Shown piece after piece: positions 1 through 9,275 of a stretch of 62,136 nt of DNA. A program made the translations under genes and the position numbers. Each line of letters begins with the position of its first letter. Position 1 is the first letter of the stretch. This DNA is from Erythrobacter sp. (GTDB lineage Bacteria; Pseudomonadota; Alphaproteobacteria; Sphingomonadales; Sphingomonadaceae): positions 1-62,136 of the forward strand of contig JAHEBH010000009.1 in NCBI GenBank assembly GCA_024642335.1, in the 5' to 3' direction. The notes beneath the pieces were generated by a model. It had not been told where the DNA came from, did no database searches, and saw nothing but the letters and a program-made list of their open reading frames with translations.

Positions 1-710
1 CGGAACGTCAGGCTCGACTTGCGGTCGCGCACGATCTCCACCGCCAGGAACAGGATGGACAGCGCGATGACCGCTTCGACCGGCGGCGCGGGCAGGCGCA
101 CGAGGTCCAGGGCGGAAAGCGCCAGTGTCACCGAATGCGCCAGCGTGAAACCGGTGACGGCAATCAGCGAGCGGCGCAAAGTGCCCGCCACGATCAGCAA
201 ACCTGTAACGAACAGCAGGTGGTCGAGCCCGCCGAGAATATGCTCCACGCCGAGGCGGAAATAGTCGCTTGCCACTTCCAGTGCACTGGGCTCCTGGGGA
301 ACGGTCCAGCTGCTCTCACTGGGCGGCAGCAGTGCCGACAGGGGCGCGGCATCCAGTTGCTCAAGCCGGAACAGCGTTGAGAGTGAGGGATTGTAGATTG
401 GATAGGCGAGGCCGAAGCTTTTGCCGTGCGCGCCGCCAGGGCAGTGGAAGATGGTCCCGGTGACAAGGTCGCCTGCCTGATCCTCACCGAGACTTACCGG
501 GGAGCATTCCAGTGGAGCCACCGCCACGGGACGATTGTCCAATGCCACGCTGTCGGGCGCGCGTACGCGGATAGCGAAGCGCTGGTTGGGCAGCTCGCGG
601 ATCATGACCGTGGCGGGGCGGGCATCGTGGGCCCTGGCAGGCTGTGGACTTGCCGCAACACTGATGGCCATCAGGAAGCATATCGACGCCAGTACAGCCG
701 ACAACCTCAC
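1..710 (-). CDS. HupE/UreJ-like membrane protein, 3' end cut by window edge
   Basis: Reading the minus strand from a GTG at 710 gives at least 236 codons without a stop to the window edge, so the C-terminus is missing. The N-terminus is a signal peptide ending near 'PARAHDARP'. A periplasmic region of about 140 residues follows, then the hallmark of the HupE/UreJ_2 family: 'GVEHILGGLDHLLFV' followed by hydrophobic helices with 'TGFTLAHSVTLALS'. Family members are small integral membrane proteins, some linked to nickel or cobalt uptake; the role of this extended form is unknown. The GTG start overlaps the stop of the upstream prolyl isomerase gene by four bases (GTGA), so the two are translationally coupled. 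The track offers no intact ORF here because the gene is truncated and starts with GTG. Confidence 0.85.
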   Translation of the reverse strand, partial: MRLSAVLASICFLMAISVAASPQPARAHDARPATVMIRELPNQRFAIRVRAPDSVALDNRPVAVAPLECSPVSLGEDQAGDLVTGTIFHCPGGAHGKSFGLAYPIYNPSLSTLFRLEQLDAAPLSALLPPSESSWTVPQEPSALEVASDYFRLGVEHILGGLDHLLFVTGLLIVAGTLRRSLIAVTGFTLAHSVTLALSALDLVRLPAPPVEAVIALSILFLAVEIVRDRKSSLTF

Positions 711-1630
711 TCTTCGTCTCCGCTGAGGGATCGAGCCGGTTCGGGAACACCGGGCCCGTAGCGAACATCGTATTGGTCGACGAGTTCATTGAGCAACACT
801 TCGCGCGTATTGGTCCGGCGCTCGTCAAGCACGGCTGCAAGCACTTGCGCGCGTACCTCTTCAAAATCGGGCTGGCGTGCATCCTGTTGGGCGGTCAGCA
901 TCACCAGATGCGCTCCGAAGCGCGACATGATCGGGCCTTGCCATGTGTCGCCGGGCGTCAACTGCGTCAGTGCGGCGGCGAACTCGGGGCCGAAGATGTC
1001 GTCCACCGGGCGCAGGTTCTGGCGCACGAAATTGCGCTGGTAGGGAAAGCGGTCGCCATAGGCGGGTGCGTCGTTGAAACCTGCTCTATCGGCGCGCAAC
1101 CGTGCCAGAAGCGCTTGCGCGTCGGCCAGCGGCCCTCCCGGCCGCGCAATCTCGGCATCGGCAAAGACGTGGGTGAAGGTATATTCGGCTGGAATGCCGA
1201 AATCGGCGCGATGCTCTGCGTAGAAGCTGCGCAAGACATCCTCGGAGGGCGGGTCGGGATCAAGGTCTGCATCGGCGACCAGATATTCGACCTTTTGCAC
1301 CAGGCGGCGCCGGATCACGTAATCATTCTCATCCAGACCCAATGCGCGGGCTTCACGCGCCATTGCTTCCTCGCGGACATAGGAACGGGCGAGCTCTGCC
1401 TTCTGTTCATCGGACAGCGCATCGAATTGCGTATCGAAATATTCGGGTTCGAAGGCGGCAGAGCGATATTGCATGAATTCGACCAGCGTCTCGCGATCGA
1501 CATTGATCACGCGCGATTGCGGATCGAGCGCATCGTCGCCGCTCACCACGTCATGGATGGCGAACAGCGCGACGCCGAGCAGAACAAAATGGATCAGCGG
1601 CTCCCGCAGGAGCCGGCGCAGGGCATCCAT
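707..1630 (-). CDS. PpiC-type (parvulin-like) peptidyl-prolyl isomerase, membrane-anchored
   Basis: The product has 307 residues. Residues 8-30 form one hydrophobic segment after a basic start (MDALRRLLREP), consistent with an inner-membrane anchor and a periplasmic body. The middle is rich in charged helices typical of SurA/PpiC chaperone arms. Residues about 150-255 match the parvulin fold loosely: 'YTFTHVF' at the first strand, then 'GDTWQGPIMSRFGAHLVML', which resembles the conserved 'GpvrS.fGyHii' of rotamases. Probable role: folding helper for exported or membrane proteins, perhaps for the two operon partners. The ATG overlaps the stop of the DUF3604 gene by one base (TGATG), and the stop overlaps the start of the HupE-like gene, so all three are likely co-translated. 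Confidence 0.85.
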   Translation of the reverse strand: MDALRRLLREPLIHFVLLGVALFAIHDVVSGDDALDPQSRVINVDRETLVEFMQYRSAAFEPEYFDTQFDALSDEQKAELARSYVREEAMAREARALGLDENDYVIRRRLVQKVEYLVADADLDPDPPSEDVLRSFYAEHRADFGIPAEYTFTHVFADAEIARPGGPLADAQALLARLRADRAGFNDAPAYGDRFPYQRNFVRQNLRPVDDIFGPEFAAALTQLTPGDTWQGPIMSRFGAHLVMLTAQQDARQPDFEEVRAQVLAAVLDERRTNTREVLLNELVDQYDVRYGPGVPEPARSLSGDEE

Positions 1631-3513
1631 CAGCTAGCCGGGGTGTACCAGATGGGCGAGGAATAGGCGCGTTCCTGGATCGTCGCCGGCTGGCCCGTCC
1701 GCTCCACCGGAATGCCCAGCGCGATGGCATCGAACAGCGAATGGCGCGGCGTGGGGATTTCCAGCACGCGGACATAATAGAACGCTGCTTGTCGCGGGTT
1801 GAAATCGGGATCGGTCCAGACCGTCGCCAGTTGCACCGCACCGATGTCATTGGTGTAGAGCCCGGTTTCGATATCGACCGTATTGCCCACTGCGGGCAAC
1901 TTGCCATCGGCACCGATCCTCCGGTTGCCCGACCACACCACGTCATAGACGCGCTCGTGCGCTTCGCCATCGGCATCGACCCAGCCCTTGACCACCTGGA
2001 CACGGTCCAGATTGCCGCTGAGCGGGTCCTTGGCCGCATGGATCAACAGGCTTGGCGCGCGGCCTGCAGGCGCTGCCGTCAGATCGCCTCCCATCGGGAT
2101 GCCGCGCGAATAGCCCAGCGCGGCGATATCACGCGCGCTGGCATCGGCTGAGGTGAAGTTGAAGCCACCGAACATGCGCAGCGCAATGCGCGGTCCGGTG
2201 GTTGCGTAGACTTCTTTCCGGCGCAGGGCGGCAAAGATACCCCCCCGAGTATTTTCCTCTGCCCAGGCGGCAACGCGACCAGAAGCGCCCATTTCCCACG
2301 CCGGAAAGATGACAGGCCGTTCCCCGATAATGTGCTCGCTAAGCGGGATGTCGGAGACCAGCTTGCCGTAAAAATCGCTTTCCTGGACCGATGACAGGCC
2401 CGTGTGGCTGTCGGTCGAACCGATCATGCCGAAATTGTAGGGGTTGAAGCCCGTGCGCTGCTGGATCTGCAGGCCTCGCTGCAAGGCGTTTCGGGCATAA
2501 TCGCCTGCATCTGCAGGTGTCGGGGCGCCGATCAGCAGCTTGCGGCGGATCTCGAAATCGGCGAATTCGTCATTGGGCGCAATTTCGGGATGGACCTCGG
2601 ACGTACCCTTGGCCTGCGTCACCTCAACCAGCGGCTCCCACAGCTGCCGGGTGCGGGCATAGGCGGCCGAAATCGGTTCGCCGTCGCTGTCGGTCATCTG
2701 GAACATCAGACCGCCCGAAATGTTCGAATTGTGCGGAATGGCGATGAAGTCGATCCCCGTCCTCTCCCGCGTTGACGACAGCCACGACCACAAGTCTTCG
2801 GGACGCTGGCTGTCCTGGCTGCTGTAGGGGATGAAGCTGGCAGCACCCGCACTATCGGTATTGGCGAGCACGATGCGGTGCAGGTTCTTGCCGCCATCGA
2901 CGACGGAGGACCATTCCCAGCCGAACATGGTGGTAAATTTGCCGGGCACGTAATTGCGCTCTGCCGCCTCGATCTCGACCGCCCAGGCCGTGCTGCGCAC
3001 GCGGTCGGAATAGATCTGGCTCATCATTTCCTGCAGTTCGGGCGCGGGCGGGCCGGCCATACCCGCAGTGGTCACGCTCATTGCCCCGTTTCGGCCCGGG
3101 TTCTGGATATGGGCGGCGAGTGCACGCCGACCCCAGGGAGTGGATGTGAGCGATTCATCCGCTCGGTTGAGCAGGGTGAAGATACCCATCATTTCCGCAT
3201 GGTCGGTCACGGCCATGAAATCGAGCGGACGGCGGATCTGGATCTTGCGGTCCATTCCCGGCTGCTCGATCGGAATTCCGCGTGCATAACGATAGGCCAT
3301 GTCGGGCGTGACCATGGTGTTGTCGGTAATATAGGCATCGAGCGAGTGGTTCGAATGGAGGTGCAACTCACCCCAGAACAATTCGGTTGCCGATGTGGAG
3401 CCCTGGGCACCAAGTCCGGAAATTGGGGTCAGCGCCAGCGCGGCAAGGGCTGCGCCCCCCATCAGAACAGCGCCCAGTTTCGCTCCGATTGCAGAATTGC
3501 GATCCGCGTCCAT
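1630..3513 (-). CDS. DUF3604 family protein, exported
   Basis: The 627-residue product begins with a signal peptide (MDADRNSAIGAKLGAVLMGG..., cleavage near 'GLGAQG'). The ATG at 3513 is chosen over an upstream start at 3603 because AAGGGG lies about 8 bases before it and the signal peptide starts there. 'FWGELHLHSNHSLDAY' and 'VTDHAEMMG' are the metal-binding motifs of a PHP-like amidohydrolase fold, which DUF3604 resembles. Further conserved pieces are 'GWEWSS', 'IPHNSNISGG' and 'IGSTDSHTG', all carrying possible metal ligands. DUF3604 proteins are uncharacterised, probably metal-dependent hydrolases of the periplasm. It is the first gene of the DUF3604-PpiC-HupE operon. Confidence 0.9.
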   Translation of the reverse strand: MDADRNSAIGAKLGAVLMGGAALAALALTPISGLGAQGSTSATELFWGELHLHSNHSLDAYITDNTMVTPDMAYRYARGIPIEQPGMDRKIQIRRPLDFMAVTDHAEMMGIFTLLNRADESLTSTPWGRRALAAHIQNPGRNGAMSVTTAGMAGPPAPELQEMMSQIYSDRVRSTAWAVEIEAAERNYVPGKFTTMFGWEWSSVVDGGKNLHRIVLANTDSAGAASFIPYSSQDSQRPEDLWSWLSSTRERTGIDFIAIPHNSNISGGLMFQMTDSDGEPISAAYARTRQLWEPLVEVTQAKGTSEVHPEIAPNDEFADFEIRRKLLIGAPTPADAGDYARNALQRGLQIQQRTGFNPYNFGMIGSTDSHTGLSSVQESDFYGKLVSDIPLSEHIIGERPVIFPAWEMGASGRVAAWAEENTRGGIFAALRRKEVYATTGPRIALRMFGGFNFTSADASARDIAALGYSRGIPMGGDLTAAPAGRAPSLLIHAAKDPLSGNLDRVQVVKGWVDADGEAHERVYDVVWSGNRRIGADGKLPAVGNTVDIETGLYTNDIGAVQLATVWTDPDFNPRQAAFYYVRVLEIPTPRHSLFDAIALGIPVERTGQPATIQERAYSSPIWYTPAS

Positions 3514-3613
3514 CGACACTGCCCCTTCCCGTTTGCGCCCGATGGTGCGACGGGCCGTCATGGTTGGGAAATTTACCGGCATTGAGCCAGTCAAGCAACA
3601 CAAGCGGACCTTA

Positions 3614-3638
3614 TATAGGCAATAAGCTAGCGCCTATA
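3614..3638. promoter_or_regulatory. Candidate operator, 7-bp dyad with 11-base spacer
   Basis: TATAGGC at 3614-3620 and its exact complement GCCTATA at 3632-3638 flank an 11-base AT-rich spacer. The dyad sits about 100 bases upstream of the DUF3604 start and just after the 3' end of the LysR gene. Its spacing resembles the T-N11-A boxes of LysR-type regulators, so it could be the site of the neighbouring LysR protein, but this is inference from position and symmetry only. Confidence 0.35.
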
Positions 3639-3655
3639 GCCATAAAAGGAAGGGC

Positions 3656-4573
3656 TCATATGCCAGTTGCGGTCCGGGCAGGAGCGCGGGACAAGGCCTC
3701 GCGCATGGTATCTTCGATGAACTTTACCGCTTCACTGCTTTCAGGCGCTATGGCCAGTACGCGGGTGAGCGGGGGCAGTTTCGGCTCCAGCATGGCCAAT
3801 GTGCCTTCGGCCAGTTCCTTTTCCACGCTTTCGATCATCAGATAGGCAAGGCCCAATCCCTCGCTGGCGATCCGCTGGACCATTTCGCCATTGTTGAGAA
3901 AGCGCGGAGGGCGGGCAAAGTTCAATCCGGCCTCTTTGAGTGAATGACTCATCCAGCGAGTGGACCTAGGGGATTGACCGAAAGGTGCCAGCAGGTCCTG
4001 CTCCTCCAAAGCGACTTCTCCCGACGCAATACGGTCGGCAAGATCGGGTGTGGTGATGAGACCGACGGCTACATCGCAGACCTTGTCCTGGCCGGATATG
4101 GTATGGCCGGTGGCGAAGATGGTCGACACAAGAATGTCGAGGTCGCCCTTGTCCAGCAGCCGCAGCGCATCGTCATAGGTCTGCATCGGTCGGAGTTCGA
4201 TGTCCGCCTGGGGATAATGGCGGTAGATCTCGCCGATCAGCGGATTGAAGTATCTGTCGCGCAAGTGAGGGCCGATGGCGATGCGAATTGTCTCGCGCTG
4301 CGTGCCTTCGGCGAGATTTCGAAGCATCCGGTCATTGGCTTCCAGGATGGCTTCGGCCTCGCGCAGGACAGCCATGCCTCGCGGCGTCAGTACCGGCGTG
4401 GTCCCCTTGCGACGCTGGAACAGTCTGTCGTGCAACCGGCCTTCCAGAGTGCTGATCTGGTCGCTCACCGCGGGCTGGGATATGCCCAGGCTACCAGCAG
4501 CTCTTACAAAACTGCCGAGCTTTGCCGCGCAGACGAATGTGCGCAATTGGCCAAGGGTGATGTCGTCACTCAC
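3656..4573 (-). CDS. LysR-family transcriptional regulator
   Basis: The 305-residue product has the usual LysR length and layout. Residues 6-65 are the winged helix-turn-helix: 'LGQLRTFVCAAKLGSFVRAA', 'SQPAVSDQISTLE', 'RLFQRR' and 'LTPRGMAVL' are family signatures. Residues about 90-295 form the periplasmic-binding-protein-like effector domain ('IAIGPHLRD', 'LDILVSTI', 'GLAYLMIESV'). It reads in the same direction as the sialidase-like gene upstream and the DUF3604 operon downstream, so it could control either. The effector cannot be predicted from sequence. Confidence 0.93.
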   Translation of the reverse strand: MSDDITLGQLRTFVCAAKLGSFVRAAGSLGISQPAVSDQISTLEGRLHDRLFQRRKGTTPVLTPRGMAVLREAEAILEANDRMLRNLAEGTQRETIRIAIGPHLRDRYFNPLIGEIYRHYPQADIELRPMQTYDDALRLLDKGDLDILVSTIFATGHTISGQDKVCDVAVGLITTPDLADRIASGEVALEEQDLLAPFGQSPRSTRWMSHSLKEAGLNFARPPRFLNNGEMVQRIASEGLGLAYLMIESVEKELAEGTLAMLEPKLPPLTRVLAIAPESSEAVKFIEDTMREALSRAPARTATGI

Positions 4574-4711
4574 TTGAGGGCTGTCTCCAAACCATAGCAG
4601 TTGCTGCAGGGCCGACGGGCCGCCGATTTGGGAGAAGGCCGAAATCTGGGGCCACTTGTCAACCGTTCAAGTTGGTTTGGCCGGCTGCGAGGTGCTTTGC
4701 CTTGCTGGTTC

Positions 4712-5884
4712 TCAGTCGATGGAAAAGATGCTGCGCGCGATGTGGCGCACACCGCCTGCTGCCTGGACCGGGTCATGCTTGCTGTTGAAGTAATACAAGG
4801 TGCCCACGGTATTTTCGTCGACCAACCAGGCATTGGGATAGCCGAGATCCCAGCTGCCGCCATCATTGCGGACGATGATTTCTGACCCCCAGGTCTTGCC
4901 GCCGTCCTCGCTTACGGCTGCGCGGATACCGCTGGGCATCAGGCGATAGCCGTATATCGCAACGACGCGCCCATCGGGCATGATAACCATGCTGCAAGGC
5001 GCGCCGAAATCATTGATACGCGACAGGAAGCTCCAGCTGCCGCCGCCATCGTCGCTGGCATAGACCTCGCTCCACATCACGCCGGTCGGGTCACGCTGGC
5101 AGCGCACCACGCAGATGATCCTGCCGTTGGGCAGCATGTAGCCGCGCGGGTAGAACCACCGATGGCCGACAAAGGCGACACTGGGATCATCGAAATTGCC
5201 GTCGGCCTGCCCCCACGGGTCGCGCCGGGGCACGATATAGGACATGAAATGGAACTCGCGCCCTTCGTTGGTGCTGCCATAGACCAGCGGTCGGCGGTTG
5301 GTGTTGTCCTTCTCGATCGAGAAAAGGAACATCAGCATTCGGCCATCGGGACGCACGAGGGTGGACTGGATACCCGTCGTCGCGTCGAGATTTTCCTTGG
5401 GTATGCGGATCGTCGGCCCCCAGCTCCTGCCGCCATCGCGGGAGAGTTGCGCGGTGGCATTGGTCCCGCCCGTGGCGAAACCGCCCATGACGCCGCTGGA
5501 AACAAGTACGTTCGGATCGCGGTAATCTACCGCTGCATCGAACATGGTGGGCATGTCTTCCGCCGCCATGCCCGCGCCGGCCCCGCCGGGTCCCGCCATC
5601 ATGTTGACCTGCGGATTGTCGCCATCCCAAGTCAGTCCGCGATCATGCGAGCGAACCGTGATCGTTCGTGGATTGCTGCTGTTTTGCCCCAGCACATCGT
5701 GACGAATGGCATCGCCGCTATCGTAGGCGACATTGCGCGTGGTGAAATTGGCAATCAGCGTTCCGTCGCCATTCTCCCAGAAGCCGCTGGTAAAGGGCCA
5801 TGAACAGAACTCGTCCTCGCGTCGGTAGACGGTAGCGTGGTCTACCTGGCTGGGCGGGCGGGGCGGGCTCAGGATGATGGGCAC
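4712..5884 (-). CDS. Sialidase-fold (Asp-box/BNR) protein without signal peptide
   Basis: A GTG start (AGAGGAC upstream) gives 390 residues. Four Asp boxes of the S-x-D-x-G-x-T-W type mark a six-bladed propeller: 'SHDRGLTWDGD', 'SRDGGRSWGPT', 'SDDGGGSWSFL' and 'SEDGGKTWGSE'. A C-terminal block ('GSWDLGYPNAW', 'YYFNSKHDPVQ') is nearly identical to the exported paralogue at 9259-10536. No N-terminal signal is visible, so this copy is probably cytoplasmic. The 'YRIP' arginine motif of true sialidases is not evident at the N-terminus and no sialic acid genes lie nearby; the substrate is therefore open. It starts 27 bases after the stop of the triple-SnoaL gene and is probably co-transcribed with it. 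Confidence 0.85.
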   Translation of the reverse strand: MPIILSPPRPPSQVDHATVYRREDEFCSWPFTSGFWENGDGTLIANFTTRNVAYDSGDAIRHDVLGQNSSNPRTITVRSHDRGLTWDGDNPQVNMMAGPGGAGAGMAAEDMPTMFDAAVDYRDPNVLVSSGVMGGFATGGTNATAQLSRDGGRSWGPTIRIPKENLDATTGIQSTLVRPDGRMLMFLFSIEKDNTNRRPLVYGSTNEGREFHFMSYIVPRRDPWGQADGNFDDPSVAFVGHRWFYPRGYMLPNGRIICVVRCQRDPTGVMWSEVYASDDGGGSWSFLSRINDFGAPCSMVIMPDGRVVAIYGYRLMPSGIRAAVSEDGGKTWGSEIIVRNDGGSWDLGYPNAWLVDENTVGTLYYFNSKHDPVQAAGGVRHIARSIFSID

Positions 5885-5911
5885 GGACGAGTCCTCTGCG
5901 GGCGGCGGTGC

Positions 5912-8047
5912 CTAGCCGCCGTCCATGACGTTGGCTTCTGGCGGCGTAAGTTCGACATGGATGCCATCCTGTTCGGGGCCGTTGGGCGGCATCTGGTAGC
6001 CGTGGTTGATCAGCCGTGCTTCGGGCAGCAGCAGGCCGGGCACGCTGTCCGGCCAATAGAGGTCGGGCACGCGGCCGCTGACGGGGTTCTTGTAATGGAA
6101 CCACATGGGCAGGATGCCCGGCCAGGCGATCGTCTCGCCCGTGCCGCCGCGGAAATGTTCGGCACGGCGGCCCATCTGGGTCATGAGGATATCGGGCGGC
6201 AGACGTTCGACCAGCGGGCTTTGTCCGGCAGCTTGTTCAGAGCTTGTCGGTTCCAAGCCGGCCCAGCCATCCTGCCAGTTGACGCTGGTCATGTAATGCT
6301 CGTCGATCGTGAGACTCCACAGGCGCCAGACGCCGTTTTCCAGCACAGCCTGGTCGTTGGGATACATGCCGGTGTTGAACCCGGGGGAGGAGAGTGCATC
6401 GTTCACCACACCCTCGCGCCGCATCCCCGTGCGCGGTTGCCACAGGCGCGTGCGCAAATTGGCAGAGCGCCCGTCATGCGAGACGTGGATGACGGGTTGG
6501 AAACGCCAATGGAAGGAAATGCCGGAACGTAGCTCAGGCGGCGCACCCCACATGGTAGTGGCGGCTGCCTGCACGCGGTCCTGGCCAAGATAGAACCCTG
6601 CGAAGGGCGAATGCTTGTTGCCGTCTTTCGCAAAGATGGACGCCATTTCCAGCCAGTGGAAATCGTCGATGTAATAGCCATAGGCGGAGGAGACATTGAC
6701 CACGCCATCATAAGCCCAGCTGCGCTTGAGGCGGCGGGTTGCGTCGAAGAAGCGTTCGGCCTCGCTGGCGGCAGGCTGGTTCGATGAAGTGGCGGTGTTT
6801 GCGCCCGTCAGTGGTTCGGCACCCAGCATGGTGGAGCCTGCCACCGTCACATTCGCACCCGTCACAGGGTGGGGTTCGGTAAAGGCGGGGATGGAGCCTT
6901 GGCTCAGCTGCGCAGTCCCGCCACTGGCCCAGCCATCGGCATAGTTCGCCTGCAGCAAGGGAAAGAGCCGCAATTCGCGGATCTTCCACAATCCGCCGTC
7001 AAAGACGAAACGGTTGCGGAAGACCTGGAATTCCCAGCCCGCCGTGCCCTCGGTTCGATCCTCAAGCATACCCAAGGCAAACCCGCGCGCGTAGGCTTCT
7101 TTGTTGCCGCTCTCCACGGATACCACCGTGTCGAAGCTGAGGAAATCGTTGAGGTCGCCCACGCGCAGGCCCTGCGGCCCCATGAGCTCCATCGCGGCGC
7201 GAATTCCTTCAGGCCCGTTGAATGTGCCGACGCCGGCAATCTCTACCACGCCATTGGCGGCAAACAGATCGACAACATCGTCCCACATCTTGCGATCGAC
7301 GTAATAGCCATAGGCGTTTTGCAGGTTGCGCACTGCATCCTCGGCATTGAGCGCGGCAACCCGCGCCTCAAGCTCGAAAAGTGTCGCAGCGCTGGCGGGG
7401 GCAGCCCCTTCGGCTGGAGGGATCGGCGTACCCGATTCATCGATGGTGAAATGGAAGGGGAACTGGCGCAGTTCCTTGTTCTGGTAATTGGTCCAGCCGT
7501 TCGCGTAGTCGCCTTCATATTGCGGGAAATAGTTGAGTCGGGAAATTTTCCAGACCCCGCCATCCAGCGCGTAATCGTTCTCGTAGATACCGCCTTCGAT
7601 GCGGCTTCCGCCTTGTCCGTCTCCGGCCAGCACCATGCCCATCCAGCGGCCTTTGGCGGAGTTGCCATCGACTGCAAGATTGACCAGCGGCTCCTCGATC
7701 AGCTCGGCGTGTACCGCGCCGGGCTTGAGGCCGCGCACACCGCCGACATGATCTTGCAGGAATGCGGCGATCGCGGCCTTGCCATGCAGCGTCTCTTCGC
7801 CCCAGATGAGTTCTGCATCTTCGGTGAAGAGATCTGCCATTTCCTGCCACAGGCCGAACTGCGCATATTGAGCATAGAAGCGCTGGAGGTCCTTCACGCC
7901 GCGCAGCGATTCCACCCGCGAAACATCGCGCGCCAGTTCGTCGATCTGCTGTTCCGAAACCTCTTGCGCGGCTGCGGATTGCGCCCCCACCACAGGTGCA
8001 AAGGCGCAAATCACCGCGCTGAATAGAACTACCATTGGTCGGCGCAT
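5912..8047 (-). CDS. Exported protein with three SnoaL-like (NTF2-fold) domains
   Basis: The 711-residue product starts at the ATG at 8047, preceded by GGGAGAG; a start nine codons upstream is possible but lacks a comparable site. A signal peptide ends near 'GAQSAAAQE'. Three alpha+beta repeats follow at roughly 40-190, 230-380 and 435-590, each opening with an aromatic helix: 'LQRFYAQYAQFGLWQEMADLF', 'NAYGYYVDRKMWDDVVDLF' and 'SAYGYYIDDFHWLEMASIF'. This is the SnoaL/NTF2 cone fold, which includes cofactor-free lyases, isomerases and dehydratases. The C-terminal tail carries 'YKNPVSGR', shared with the paralogue at 14762. The tandem triple arrangement is much longer than the usual 120-180 residue family member. 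Its activity is unknown. Confidence 0.85.
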   Translation of the reverse strand: MRRPMVVLFSAVICAFAPVVGAQSAAAQEVSEQQIDELARDVSRVESLRGVKDLQRFYAQYAQFGLWQEMADLFTEDAELIWGEETLHGKAAIAAFLQDHVGGVRGLKPGAVHAELIEEPLVNLAVDGNSAKGRWMGMVLAGDGQGGSRIEGGIYENDYALDGGVWKISRLNYFPQYEGDYANGWTNYQNKELRQFPFHFTIDESGTPIPPAEGAAPASAATLFELEARVAALNAEDAVRNLQNAYGYYVDRKMWDDVVDLFAANGVVEIAGVGTFNGPEGIRAAMELMGPQGLRVGDLNDFLSFDTVVSVESGNKEAYARGFALGMLEDRTEGTAGWEFQVFRNRFVFDGGLWKIRELRLFPLLQANYADGWASGGTAQLSQGSIPAFTEPHPVTGANVTVAGSTMLGAEPLTGANTATSSNQPAASEAERFFDATRRLKRSWAYDGVVNVSSAYGYYIDDFHWLEMASIFAKDGNKHSPFAGFYLGQDRVQAAATTMWGAPPELRSGISFHWRFQPVIHVSHDGRSANLRTRLWQPRTGMRREGVVNDALSSPGFNTGMYPNDQAVLENGVWRLWSLTIDEHYMTSVNWQDGWAGLEPTSSEQAAGQSPLVERLPPDILMTQMGRRAEHFRGGTGETIAWPGILPMWFHYKNPVSGRVPDLYWPDSVPGLLLPEARLINHGYQMPPNGPEQDGIHVELTPPEANVMDGG

Positions 8048-8240
8048 GGCCTTCACTCTCCCGCTTTTGCGCATGGGCGCTCTTTTTCGCCACCATGCGA
8101 ATTTCGTATGCAGAGAGGCAAGGTTTCATTCGGATTGGGCATTCCGAAAGAGGATTTTGTGCCCTCTCAGTCAAGTTGTGGCATGGTTCGCGCCGGACGG
8201 GTCAATATGCCGTTCCTTCTGGGAATATCAGTCGGTAGCA

Positions 8241-9275
8241 ATGTCGCTTAGCATGGTTGGCACAGCGGGAGGGCAACGCGTTGAAGATTCGTGGGCGGAT
8301 GAGGGCATGACAGCCAGGCTGCTTGACACCCATGCGCATCTGATTTCGGACGATTGGGACACTTATCGGACGAGACCCTTTACACCCGATCTGCCTGTTC
8401 CGGAGCGACCATCCTACACTGTCACGGCGCAGTCCCTCATCGAATTGATGGATGTGCAAGGTGTATCCCAAGCTTGCCTTGTGCAGCGCGGGCACGTTTA
8501 TGGCTATGACAACAGCTATATCCTGGACGCGGCGGATATGTACCCGGACCGGTTCCATCCGGTCGTAATCCTCGACACACAGGACCCGCAGACGGCGGAT
8601 CACTACCGGCATCTGGTAAGAGAGCGGAATGTGGCCGGTTTCCGCATGGCCAACAGCCGCCCCTGGATTCTCGACACGGCATGGATGAGTTCCCCCTCCG
8701 CGATGGAAGTGTGGAAGGCCTGCGCCGATCTCGGCACGCCGATGACGCTGATCGTGTTCGACAACCAGCTTTCATATGTCCTTCCGCTTATCAAGCTGAT
8801 CGCAGGGATGTTTCCCGATCTGCCGATCATCCTTGATCACGGGGCCATGCCCTATGGCATGTCGCAATATGAACTGGCACTGCGCGAACAGGCGGGCGAG
8901 GTCGTCACCATGCCGCCGCCGCCGCATTACGGCATCGACACGAGCATTGCCATTTTCGAGGACATTCCGAACGTCCATTTCAAGATCACCGAAATCAATT
9001 TCGAACGGCTGGTGAAGGCAGCAGTTCCGGCAGCCGATCTGGTCCGGCGCATGGTCGACGGGTTCGGGCCGGACAGGCTGGTCTGGGGATCGGATGTCGG
9101 CCAGTCGATGCTCTGGGACTATGCCGAAAAGGTGGCAATGGCACGGGGCGCCGCTTCGCGGCTGAGCGCCGAGGAAACGCGCAGGTTCCTGCATGACAAT
9201 GCGGCCCGGATTTACGGGCTGGCACCTGCTGGCGGCGCGAACAGCGAAGGGGCGACGCATGAGCAACCTGCCTGA
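8241..9275 (+). CDS. Amidohydrolase-family (TIM-barrel) protein
   Basis: The product is 344 residues from the ATG at 8241; no strong ribosome site decides between this and ATGs at 8253 or 8307. 'LDTHAHL' is the first metal-binding motif of amidohydrolase family 2 (ACMSD/LigI-like). Later conserved parts are 'IILDHGAMPYG' on a barrel strand and 'DRLVWGSDVGQS' near the C-terminus, the family's catalytic Asp region. Relatives hydrolyse lactones or decarboxylate ring-cleavage products; the substrate here is unknown. It is divergent from the triple-SnoaL gene (193-base intergenic region) and overlaps the following Asp-box gene by 17 bases. Confidence 0.85.
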   Translation: MSLSMVGTAGGQRVEDSWADEGMTARLLDTHAHLISDDWDTYRTRPFTPDLPVPERPSYTVTAQSLIELMDVQGVSQACLVQRGHVYGYDNSYILDAADMYPDRFHPVVILDTQDPQTADHYRHLVRERNVAGFRMANSRPWILDTAWMSSPSAMEVWKACADLGTPMTLIVFDNQLSYVLPLIKLIAGMFPDLPIILDHGAMPYGMSQYELALREQAGEVVTMPPPPHYGIDTSIAIFEDIPNVHFKITEINFERLVKAAVPAADLVRRMVDGFGPDRLVWGSDVGQSMLWDYAEKVAMARGAASRLSAEETRRFLHDNAARIYGLAPAGGANSEGATHEQPA

